Origin: Caryophanales bacterium UBA970
Lineage (GTDB): Bacteria > Bacillota_I > Bacilli_A > RFN20 > CAG-826
Direction of reading: 5' to 3'
DNA: 15,847 nt
Assembly: GCA_002292805.1 (NCBI GenBank)
Contig: DBCA01000066.1
Coordinates: forward strand, 1 to 15,847
Each line of letters begins with the position of its first letter. Position 1 is the first letter of the stretch. Shown one piece after another: positions 6,783 to 12,249 of this stretch. The notes beneath the pieces are model-generated. The model ran no database searches and was not told the DNA's origin. It was given only the letters and a program-made list of their open reading frames with translations. Position numbers and translations under genes: made by a program.

Positions 6783-7259
6783 ATGAAAAAGAAATCCACT
6801 CAACCCCATGTCATTGGTCCTATTCCTGAACCATTAACGGTTCAATCATTAAGAACATATTGGTCAAAAACGTATAACGAACTCGGTAAACCAGACTGGG
6901 CTCATATTTTTCCTTTCTACCATCCGGACATGACCTTTCATGATTCCATTCAAATCATTCAAGGCAGAGAACCCTTTCTTCGCATGTGCGAACGATTAAC
7001 CAAACGTAGTCAAAAATTGGTCATGGATATTGGTACGGTAACCCAAACAGAAAATAAACTTCTTTTTACTTGGACGATGACCATTGTCTATAAGCGAGCC
7101 CCTAGCACCCCATTGTATGGGGCAACTCAACTCACCCTCCATCAAGATGGACGCATTCTTCATCAACGAGACTTTTATGACTTATGGGGTGATATTTATA
7201 ACAATGTTCCTGTGTGGCGTAAGTTCTATCGTTGGTTTATGAAAACCTTCTTTGGTTAA
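6783..7259 (+). CDS. NTF2-like/SnoaL-like fold protein
   Basis: A 158-residue soluble protein. Residues from about 22 on (RTYWSKTYNELGKPDWAHI, FYHPDMTFHDSIQIIQGRE, then alternating beta strands ending RDFYDLWGDIYN) have the sequence rhythm of the NTF2-like fold: an N-terminal helix, a His/Asp-bearing loop after the first strand, and a curved sheet forming a cavity. Small NTF2-like proteins beside SDR and FAD enzymes often bind or isomerise a hydrophobic substrate. The start at 6783 follows from the leaderless TATAAT; upstream in-frame codons lie outside the transcript. The downstream SDR frame overlaps its last 28 nt. Ligand and activity unknown. Confidence 0.75.
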   Translation: MKKKSTQPHVIGPIPEPLTVQSLRTYWSKTYNELGKPDWAHIFPFYHPDMTFHDSIQIIQGREPFLRMCERLTKRSQKLVMDIGTVTQTENKLLFTWTMTIVYKRAPSTPLYGATQLTLHQDGRILHQRDFYDLWGDIYNNVPVWRKFYRWFMKTFFG

Positions 7260-8173
7260 TCCACGTGGCCTTACCAAAACAATACGAATTCCTAACCCTA
7301 GGGAATAAACCTCCTCACCAAACCAATTGTCTTTTGGATGGCAAATGGGTGCTCATCACGGGAGCAACCTCCGGGATTGGTCTTGCGGCGGCACATCGAT
7401 TCGCCAAAGGAAAGTCGAACCTTATTCTATTTGTCAGAAATGAAACAAAAGCAAAAGCCTTACAAGAAACCTTAACCAGAACTTATGGCATTGAGGTTCG
7501 TTATTATCTTGCAGATTTCGCTGACCTTCATTCGGTCAAGGCTGGATTAAAGCTTATCTTGGCAAAGGAAACCATGCTTGATGTCTTAATTAACAATGCC
7601 GGGATTTATTCCACCAAACGAATACTTACCAAGCACGGATTTGAATTAGCATTAACGGTTAATCACCTAGCAAGCTTACTCATCACCGAAACCCTTGTTC
7701 CTCTACTCGAACAATCTCAAGGACGCGTGATCCAAGTCAATTCAGAAGGTCATCGATTCTGTGGATTTAACATAAAAGATCCTCATTTTCATCAACGGTT
7801 TTATACAGGGTTAAGAAGTTATGGGTCATCGAAAACCGCTCAACTTCATACTGTATGGGAATTGGCACCTTCCCTCGAGAAAAAAGGAATTTCAATCAAT
7901 GCGATGCATCCTGGTGCTGTCCAATCCGAGATTGGATTAAATAATGGGTGGTTATACCGGACGTTTAAAAAGCTAATCATCAATCGCATGCTAAAAAAAG
8001 TAACTCATTCCGCCGATGCGCTTTATTTTTTAGCAAGTGAAGACAAATCAATCATCCAAGCCGGTCATTATTATTATTTAACCCACAAAACCGAGGCAGC
8101 AAAACACGCAAATAAGTCAATTGAAAGTAAAAAGATCCTTCTTTTGACCAAAAAATTATTAGAGGGTATCTAA
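7232..8173 (+). CDS. Short-chain dehydrogenase/reductase (SDR), retinol-dehydrogenase-like
   Basis: A classical SDR with all landmarks, numbered from 7232: TGATSGIG (43-50) for the nucleotide, NNAG (121-124), Ser171 in VIQVNSEGH, and the YxxxK pair Tyr197/Lys201 in SYGSSK. The 313-residue length and post-catalytic HPGAVQSEIG resemble the retinol-dehydrogenase/WWOX-like branch, which acts on lipid or aromatic alcohols and ketones. The start is uncertain: ATG 7232 overlaps the NTF2 gene by 28 nt and has no clear ribosome site; GTG 7265 would remove the overlap but also lacks one. Either keeps the full Rossmann fold. It is the last gene of the two-gene operon, and together with the divergent FAD enzyme suggests lipid redox chemistry. 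Substrate unknown. Confidence 0.85.
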   Translation: MVYENLLWLIHVALPKQYEFLTLGNKPPHQTNCLLDGKWVLITGATSGIGLAAAHRFAKGKSNLILFVRNETKAKALQETLTRTYGIEVRYYLADFADLHSVKAGLKLILAKETMLDVLINNAGIYSTKRILTKHGFELALTVNHLASLLITETLVPLLEQSQGRVIQVNSEGHRFCGFNIKDPHFHQRFYTGLRSYGSSKTAQLHTVWELAPSLEKKGISINAMHPGAVQSEIGLNNGWLYRTFKKLIINRMLKKVTHSADALYFLASEDKSIIQAGHYYYLTHKTEAAKHANKSIESKKILLLTKKLLEGI

Positions 8174-8258
8174 AAATTTTTATTAAAAGTAGAACTATCC
8201 ATTATCCCCATAACAATATATTGATTTATTATCACTTTTAAACCTTTCTTAATAAAAA
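8174..8258. other. AT-rich intergenic stretch with a long inverted repeat
   Basis: TTAAAAGT (8183-8190) and ACTTTTAA (8234-8241) are perfect 8-bp inverted repeats 43 nt apart. It does not look like a standard terminator: there is no tight loop and no U-run after the second arm. No other end signal for the SDR transcript is visible, so read-through toward the regulator gene is possible. Confidence 0.3.
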
Positions 8259-8271
8259 GTTCATAATTTTG

Positions 8272-8293
8272 TGTCATAATATTGTCATAATTA
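8272..8293 (+). promoter_or_regulatory. 11-bp direct repeats (Pho-box-like) before the response regulator gene
   Basis: TGTCATAATAT is followed at exactly 11 bp by TGTCATAATTA; a third TCATAAT lies at 8261-8267, out of register by 2 bp. OmpR/PhoB-family winged-helix dimers bind tandem repeats with this period, and TGTCATA resembles the E. coli PhoB half-site. The downstream gene encodes such a domain, so autoregulation is plausible. Alternatively, TGTCATAAT resembles an extended -10 element (TGnTATAAT with one mismatch), so one or both copies may be promoter core. Confidence 0.5.
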
Positions 8294-8331
8294 GTACATA
8301 AAAATACGATTCATCTAATGAGGGAGCTTGG

Positions 8332-9015
8332 ATGGAAATTGTGGTTTTACATACTGATCAGAAATTGTTAACGAATATTGAGTTTCTAAAAACAAAGTTG
8401 ATTGGATCCTATGAAGTGGTCCAATTGGCGCATTTTGAAGCCGAATTTCCAAAACACAATCCAGATGTGGTGATTTTTTTTCATTCATTGGGAGTCACCG
8501 AACCTAATCAATTCGACATTGTTAAAAAAATTAAGAAATACAAAAAAGCACCTGTGTTCACGGTGATTCCAAAAAACGAACACTTGCTGGAAGCTGCTTT
8601 TCACCACGGTGCCGATGATGTGATTTATTCACCTTTTTCGATTCAAGAGTTTATCATTCGCGTCCAAGCCATGCTAAAAAGAAAGCAAATGGCAAGTGAG
8701 CCCTTGGAAAAGAAATTTCTTGTCCATGATTTAGAAATAGATGTCGATAAATATCAGATCAAAAGAAAAAATGAGATTTTGCCAGTGACCAAATTGGAGT
8801 TCAACATCTTCCTCACCCTTGCAAGTCATCCCAACAAAGTCTTTATGAAAAAAGAATTGTATGAAATGATTTGGCAAGATCATTACTATGACAATGGCAA
8901 TGTCTTGAATGTCCACATCCGTCGATTAAGAAAGAAAATTGAACTCGATCCAGAGAACCCCAAAATCATTGAAACCAAATGGGGCATCGGCTATAAAATC
9001 AACATGGTGCCATAA
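8332..9015 (+). CDS. Atypical OmpR/PhoB-type response regulator with degenerate receiver
   Basis: A 227-residue two-domain regulator. The C-terminal winged helix (about 128-225) is typical of the OmpR/PhoB class: LEIDVDKYQIKR, LTKLEFNIF-like start of the recognition half, NVLNVHIRRLRKKIE (about 190-204), then WGIGYKI. The N-terminal receiver has the right length but has lost its active site: where the phosphorylated Asp is expected (after PDVVIF) there is Phe50, and the conserved Lys before Pro-Phe is Ser100 (YSPF). It therefore cannot be phosphorylated in the usual way and may act constitutively or bind another signal. No histidine kinase lies nearby. GGGAG with 7-nt spacing precedes the ATG at 8332. 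A strong terminator follows at the stop codon. Target genes unknown. Confidence 0.88.
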   Translation: MEIVVLHTDQKLLTNIEFLKTKLIGSYEVVQLAHFEAEFPKHNPDVVIFFHSLGVTEPNQFDIVKKIKKYKKAPVFTVIPKNEHLLEAAFHHGADDVIYSPFSIQEFIIRVQAMLKRKQMASEPLEKKFLVHDLEIDVDKYQIKRKNEILPVTKLEFNIFLTLASHPNKVFMKKELYEMIWQDHYYDNGNVLNVHIRRLRKKIELDPENPKIIETKWGIGYKINMVP

Positions 9016-9041
9016 AAAAACCGTCCACTCGGACGGTTTTT
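9014..9041. terminator. Bidirectional terminator after the response regulator and the small RNA
   Basis: AAAACCGTCC (9017-9026), loop ACTC, GGACGGTTTT (9031-9040): a perfect 10-bp stem, with a 7-base A run at 9014-9020 and a 5-base T run at 9037-9041. It serves the regulator gene on the plus strand and gives a U-tract end to a transcript arriving on the minus strand. Confidence 0.9.
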
Positions 9042-9195
9042 CTCTTACTATGTGGACCGCGAAGGATGGGAACCCGGCGTATCGAGGACCTGTGGAGGTA
9101 TCTCAGCGCAACCTTGATCAACCATCAAACGAAGCGAATGTCTCTAGATGAATCAATCGAATCAGAACGATGGTCTTTAGTGATCCCCATCCTCT
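9014..9195 (-). ncRNA. Candidate structured small RNA, family not recognised
   Basis: The 233-bp gap between two genes holds no convincing reading frame, but the minus strand has a complete RNA transcription unit: promoter TTTACA-16-TATACT (9229-9202), predicted start near 9195, and the hairpin-plus-U-tract terminator at 9041-9014, giving about 180 nt. By hand it folds as a three-way junction. Stem A closes it: AGGATGGG (9193-9186) with CCCATCCT (9070-9063), starting two bases after the predicted 5' end. Stem B: GATCA (9185-9181) with TGATC (9120-9116), a 6-nt bulge, then ACCATC (9174-9169) with GATGGT (9126-9121). Stem C: GCG/CGC, GAG/CTC and ACCT/AGGT around loop CCAC (9109-9077). It lacks the SRP RNA GGAAG core, tmRNA ends and RNase P motifs, and branches unlike 6S RNA. 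It is more GC-rich than its surroundings. Confidence 0.55.
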
Positions 9196-9201
9196 ACTTA
9201 A

Positions 9202-9229
9202 AGTATAAAGCCTAGGATGCGGATGTAAA
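9202..9229 (-). promoter_or_regulatory. Promoter of the candidate small RNA
   Basis: On the minus strand, TTTACA (9229-9224, 5 of 6 to TTGACA), a 16-bp spacer, and TATACT (9207-9202, 5 of 6 to TATAAT). This is the best two-part sigma-A-type promoter in the window, and it faces into a non-coding gap. Confidence 0.65.
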
Positions 9230-9248
9230 GATGTTGGCGGGATTTATT

Positions 9249-9794
9249 TTAACGAGGTTTGATTGCGCGGAGGATGGTTTGAAACAACACCACCACACTT
9301 AGCACGGTGACAGACATTAACGACACCCCAAGGGCAATCCATTTGAGTAAACTGATGAGGACACCAAGATAAGCAAGAATAATCCATTCAGATGGATAAA
9401 GAAAAATGATGACAGAAAACGTGATGTTTTCTAAATAGTCTAATAACATCGCCATCAAGGGTAAATAAATCAAGAGTTTGCGAAACCATGAGTTTACTTT
9501 TCCTAACCACAATCTTAAGGTGAAAAAAATGGGAAACCCATAAACCATCGGCCAAACAGCATCAAAGGTCCAACGTTGAAATAAATAAAAGGATCGACCG
9601 TTTTCTCCATACCCATCCAAGATACTGTAGATGGCAGACGGATCAAAACTAAAGTTTGTATCGATGGAAGGGGATAGCCCCATTTGACTTGCTGCATAGG
9701 AAACCGCGGGTAAAATCACCACCATAAAAAAAACAAAGACGAACCAATTGAAAAGAATGAAACCTGGGTGAGAAAATATTTTTTTGATGGTCAT
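9249..9794 (-). CDS. Uncharacterised integral membrane protein
   Basis: A 181-residue protein with about four hydrophobic segments: residues about 10-35 (FILFNWFVFVFFMVV), 80-100 (WPMVYGFPIFFTLRLWL), 105-135 (LLIYLPLMAMLLDYLENITFS) and 137-175. A roughly 40-residue loop after the first segment (GLSPSIDTNFSFDP to GENGRSFYLFQ) is probably extracellular. DYLEN, with its acidic and Asn residues inside the third segment, stands out but names no family I recognise. I chose ATG 9794 because TATAAT ends 6 nt upstream, giving a leaderless mRNA; an in-frame ATG at 9809 lies before that box and has only a distant AAGGA. It is followed by the small-RNA promoter, with no clear terminator between. Confidence 0.75.
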   Translation of the reverse strand: MTIKKIFSHPGFILFNWFVFVFFMVVILPAVSYAASQMGLSPSIDTNFSFDPSAIYSILDGYGENGRSFYLFQRWTFDAVWPMVYGFPIFFTLRLWLGKVNSWFRKLLIYLPLMAMLLDYLENITFSVIIFLYPSEWIILAYLGVLISLLKWIALGVSLMSVTVLSVVVLFQTILRAIKPR

Positions 9795-9800
9795 GATTTC

Positions 9801-9806
9801 ATTATA
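9801..9806 (-). promoter_or_regulatory. -10 box of the membrane-protein gene, leaderless
   Basis: Consensus TATAAT on the minus strand, followed by GAAATC and the ATG at 9794. A weak TTAAAA at 17-bp spacing could serve as the -35. The 6-nt gap matches the other leaderless starts in this window. Confidence 0.5.
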
Positions 9807-9835
9807 CATAAGTGATGATGTCCTTTTAAAAGCAT

Positions 9836-9867
9836 AAAAAAAAGATCACGCATCGCTGGGTGACCTT
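9836..9867 (-). terminator. Terminator of the 22-residue peptide gene
   Basis: On the minus strand AAGGTCAC (9867-9860) pairs with GTGATCTT (9849-9842) over 8 bp with one G-U pair, around a 10-nt loop, followed by T residues to 9836. On the plus strand the G-U becomes an A-C mismatch, so it is built for the minus strand. It begins 10 nt after the peptide stop codon. Confidence 0.8.
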
Positions 9868-9876
9868 TTTGATAAA

Positions 9877-9945
9877 CTACTTCTTAACTGGTTTAGCTGG
9901 AACTGGTTTTGCAACTGGTTTCGCAACTGGTTTTGGAGTGGCCAT
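9877..9945 (-). CDS. 22-residue Lys/Pro/Ala/Val repeat peptide
   Basis: A very short gene, shorter than gene callers normally accept, but with every signal of expression on the minus strand: TATAAC (9975-9970), a perfect AGGAGG (9959-9954) 8 nt before ATG 9945, an open frame of 22 codons to TAG, and an intrinsic terminator 10 nt later. The product begins MATP and then runs as repeats of KPVA, KPVA, KPVP, AKPV, KK. It contains only Met, Ala, Thr, Pro, Lys and Val, with six Lys and no acidic residue, so it is strongly basic and probably unfolded. This resembles the Lys/Pro/Ala-rich tails of histone-like proteins, so nucleic-acid or polyphosphate binding is a guess. It could also be a leader or sRNA-borne peptide. 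I know no named family. Confidence 0.65.
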   Translation of the reverse strand: MATPKPVAKPVAKPVPAKPVKK

Positions 9946-9969
9946 GGTGTTATCCTCCTGTCATCTTTA

Positions 9970-10000
9970 GTTATACCCTTATTTGTCTAGTTTGTTGCAA
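9970..10000 (-). promoter_or_regulatory. Promoter of the 22-residue peptide gene
   Basis: TATAAC (9975-9970) as the -10 box, with TTGCAA (10000-9995) at a long 19-bp spacing as a weak -35. The expected start near 9963 leaves an 18-nt leader that holds AGGAGG. Transcript length to the terminator would be about 125 nt. Confidence 0.45.
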
Positions 10001-10024
10001 CTTGCTAACTGTGAAAACATTTCA

Positions 10025-10777
10025 TTATTTAATTTGCGATGAAATGGGCTTTTTAGCTTTCTTTAAATTGGCAAAAACAAAAAACATGGTGATTAAAAAA
10101 GCACCTAAACCAATCATGGTTGCTTGATACAGTAATTTTGATTCTGTGATTAAAAATTGAAATGGACTTCCGTTGCCGTAATTCAATAATAAAAAATCTT
10201 GATTCGTCAAGGCATTGACAGTCATCGCAACTGCAGCAAATCCCGCAGTGAAGGCTAATGCATAACCAATATCACTCAATTTTGGTTTGTAAAAATCAAG
10301 TTTAATTAACGCAAGTGGAGCAGCAATCATCACCGCGTGAAAAGTGAAACTAGCAATTTCAACAAAGTTTTTGTCAATTGGAAGCCAGAACATTTCCGGA
10401 CCTAAAATATTCGAAGGGATCAGTAATGCGATTAAACCTGCTAACATCACCGTTGCAAATGCCGCTGGCATTAACCATTGTTTTAATCGACCATTTTTCT
10501 TATCTAATGAAATCGCTGGATATAAATATAAAGGCACAGAACATAAATTTAATGGAAGTTGATAAATGGCTAATCCACCATCGCGAATAAATAAAAAGAT
10601 TAAACGCAAGGATTCAATGACAAGAAATAACACCGTAAACAAATATAAGTAAAACCGTTGTTGTTTCTTTAGATCAGTCTTACTCTTTTTTAATAGAAAA
10701 AGAAATACAAAAACTGCTAGCAATAAAAAACCTGTTCCAAAAAGGTGTTTGTCACCAAAGACTTGTGCGAATAACAT
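10025..10777 (-). CDS. YwaF-family (TMEM164-like) integral membrane protein
   Basis: A 250-residue protein with about seven membrane segments. The family hallmark is the segment near residues 76-90 (IYQLPLNLCSVPLYLY), equivalent to the LPLHLC motif of the YwaF/TIGR02206 group, and a later His in the middle of a segment (SFTFHAVMIAAPLAL). Eukaryotic TMEM164, a distant relative, has been described as an acyltransferase of ether lipids; whether bacterial members share this is unknown to me. The family His in LPLHLC is Asn here. The start at 10777 is set by GAGGAG (10790-10785) at 7-nt spacing, in preference to an in-frame codon at 10801. A hairpin precedes the ribosome site. Divergent from the polyamine operon; no functional link is shown. 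Confidence 0.75.
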   Translation of the reverse strand: MLFAQVFGDKHLFGTGFLLLAVFVFLFLLKKSKTDLKKQQRFYLYLFTVLFLVIESLRLIFLFIRDGGLAIYQLPLNLCSVPLYLYPAISLDKKNGRLKQWLMPAAFATVMLAGLIALLIPSNILGPEMFWLPIDKNFVEIASFTFHAVMIAAPLALIKLDFYKPKLSDIGYALAFTAGFAAVAMTVNALTNQDFLLLNYGNGSPFQFLITESKLLYQATMIGLGAFLITMFFVFANLKKAKKPISSQIK

Positions 10778-10791
10778 TTTATTTCTCCTCG

Positions 10792-10820
10792 GCGTATTCA
10801 ATGATACGCAATCTTTTATA
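10792..10820 (-). promoter_or_regulatory. Promoter and 5' leader hairpin of the YwaF-like gene
   Basis: TATAAA (10820-10815) is a likely -10 box, placing the start near 10807. Just there, GCGTAT (10809-10804) and ATACGC (10797-10792) form a perfect 6-bp hairpin with a 6-nt loop, ending 2 nt before GAGGAG. A hairpin at the extreme 5' end could stabilise the mRNA or modulate ribosome access. No firm -35. Confidence 0.4.
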
Positions 10821-10870
10821 TCTTAATGAAAATCAAAAAGATTATCAATGTATTTGATAAAGTGATTTCG

Positions 10871-10898
10871 TTGAAAAATCTTAAATTTCTTGTAATAT
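10871..10898 (+). promoter_or_regulatory. Promoter of the polyamine operon
   Basis: TTGAAA (10871-10876, 5 of 6 to consensus), 16-bp spacer, TAATAT (10893-10898). The predicted start near 10905 leaves a leader of about 135 nt before the first gene, far longer than the others here. Confidence 0.55.
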
Positions 10899-10904
10899 TT
10901 ATGT

Positions 10905-11040
10905 GAACACACTTATAGAAATGTAAGGTCGTTAGAACTATCAGGGTCTAAAGGATGAAATCCTATGACAGCCAGCGTCATGGTTTGTCTTGTTTGTAAT
11001 GCTTAAAAACCATTTAGATGAATCCCTAGGAGGAAACATT
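10905..11040 (+). promoter_or_regulatory. Structured leader of the polyamine operon, possible riboswitch or attenuator
   Basis: Hairpin 1, AGGAT-GAA-ATCCT (10952-10964), abuts hairpin 2, ATGAC (10965-10969) with GTCAT (10977-10981) around AGCCAGC. Hairpin 3, ATGGTTT (10980-10986) with AAACCAT (11007-11013), shares two bases with hairpin 2, so the two compete. The sequence GATGAAATCCTA (10954-10965) recurs as GATGAATCCCTA (11017-11028) next to the ribosome site AGGAGG (11028-11033), and TCCTA (10961-10965) can pair with TAGGA (11027-11031), which would mask it. This is the form of a translational switch. I do not recognise a known class; polyamine or a related metabolite as signal is a guess. 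Confidence 0.4.
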
Positions 11041-12240
11041 ATGTCAACCGTGATTATCATTGGTAGTGGCGGAGTGGCTTCTGTTGCCGCACAAAAATGT
11101 GCCCAAAACAACAAGGTTTTTAAGACTATCATTATTGCCAGTCGCACCTTAGCCAAATGTGAAGCAATTGTTCAACGAATAAAATCTTTTCCCGTGAAAG
11201 CAATTGCCGAACAAGTGGATGCAGAATCAAAAGCTCAAATGATTAAGTTAATTCAAAAATACAAACCAACCTTGGTGATGAATTTAGCATTACCGTATCA
11301 AAACATTCCAATCATGGAAGCATGCATTGAAACCAAAACTCATTACTTAGATACCGCTGCAGCGGAAGTCAGAGAAAAAGCTGGATTTGAATATAGCACC
11401 CAATGGGTTTATCATGACCGTTTCAAACAAGCTGGAGTGATGGCGCTTTTAGGAACGGGATTTGATCCAGGAGTCACCAGCGTTTTCTGTATGTATGGCA
11501 AGAAACATTATTTTGACACCGTTGACTATATTGATATCTTAGACGCGAATGGTGGCGATCATGGTTATCCTTTCGCAACCAACTTTAATCCTGAAATTAA
11601 CATTCGAGAAATCACCATGCCAGGACGTTATTTTGAACATGGCAAATGGGTAGAGATTCCTGCCTTGACTGTCAAAGAAACATACCCCTTAGATGAAATT
11701 GGTCCTAAAGATATGTATTTGATGTACCACGAAGAATTGGAATCGATTGTTAAATTCATCCCCGAAGTCAAACGTGCGCGATTCTACATGAGTTTTTCTG
11801 AACGTTATTTAACTCACCTGCGCGTGCTTGTGAATGTTGGCATGACCTCGGTTAAACCCATCATCTACGAAGGAAAATCGATTGTCCCTCTTCAATTCTT
11901 AAAAGCCATCTTACCTGATCCATCGTCTTTAGGACCACGAACCAAAGGTAAAACCAACATTGGTGTCATTCTTCAAGGGCACAAACAAGGCAAGCCAGTT
12001 TCTTACCGAGTCTTTAATGTATGCGATCACCAAGAAGCGTTTGCCGAAGTTGGTTCTCAAGCCATCAGTTACACCACAGGTGTTCCCGCGATGATTGGTG
12101 CTGCATTAATCCTCACCAAACAATGGTCAGGGCAAGGCGTTTTCAACGTTGAACAATTCAACCCAGATCCTTACATGGCGATGCTCAATCAATGGGGTTT
12201 ACCATGGAAAGAAACCTTTAAACCGGTTTTGGTTAAGTAA
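11041..12240 (+). CDS. Carboxynorspermidine/carboxyspermidine dehydrogenase (synthase)
   Basis: The enzyme condenses L-aspartate beta-semialdehyde with 1,3-diaminopropane or putrescine and reduces the Schiff base with NADPH to carboxynorspermidine or carboxyspermidine. The 399-residue protein has the saccharopine-dehydrogenase-like fold: IIIGSGGVASVAA (5-17) binds the nucleotide, followed by IASRTLAKCE, then the family blocks LGTGFDPGVTSVF, DANGGDHGYPFATNFNPE, LKAILPDPSSLGP and QAISYTTGVPAMIGAAL. These agree closely with the Vibrio and Campylobacter enzymes as I know them, and not with true lysine-forming saccharopine dehydrogenases. AGGAGG (11028-11033) with 7-nt spacing sets the start at 11041. 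First gene of the operon, with the decarboxylase next. Which diamine is used cannot be read from the sequence. Confidence 0.93.
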   Translation: MSTVIIIGSGGVASVAAQKCAQNNKVFKTIIIASRTLAKCEAIVQRIKSFPVKAIAEQVDAESKAQMIKLIQKYKPTLVMNLALPYQNIPIMEACIETKTHYLDTAAAEVREKAGFEYSTQWVYHDRFKQAGVMALLGTGFDPGVTSVFCMYGKKHYFDTVDYIDILDANGGDHGYPFATNFNPEINIREITMPGRYFEHGKWVEIPALTVKETYPLDEIGPKDMYLMYHEELESIVKFIPEVKRARFYMSFSERYLTHLRVLVNVGMTSVKPIIYEGKSIVPLQFLKAILPDPSSLGPRTKGKTNIGVILQGHKQGKPVSYRVFNVCDHQEAFAEVGSQAISYTTGVPAMIGAALILTKQWSGQGVFNVEQFNPDPYMAMLNQWGLPWKETFKPVLVK

Positions 12241-12249
12241 GGATTGATG

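Noticed and set aside
8939..9151. Plus-strand open frame of 70 codons across the regulator end and the following gap.
   Set aside because: It overlaps the response regulator out of frame, crosses a strong terminator and has no ribosome site; the gap is better explained as a minus-strand RNA.
9041..9240. 6S RNA, SRP RNA, tmRNA or tRNA in the gap after the response regulator.
   Set aside because: The fold branches rather than forming one long bulged hairpin, the SRP GGAAG-type core and tRNA-like ends are absent, and no cloverleaf fits.
10935..10985. Leader sequence AGGGTCTAAAGGATG followed by ATCC and GACAGCC resembles the core of a cobalamin riboswitch.
   Set aside because: The exact GCNACTG-type block and the closing 3' elements are missing and the leader is too short. 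The likeness is superficial unless a covariance search says otherwise.
10990..11040. Longer N-terminus for the dehydrogenase from ATG 10990.
   Set aside because: The leader frame has no ribosome site, adds residues before the universal nucleotide-binding start, and AGGAGG points to 11041.
11041..12240. Lysine-pathway saccharopine dehydrogenase.
   Set aside because: The conserved blocks and the adjoining nspC match the carboxy(nor)spermidine enzyme; the name is shared only through the common fold.
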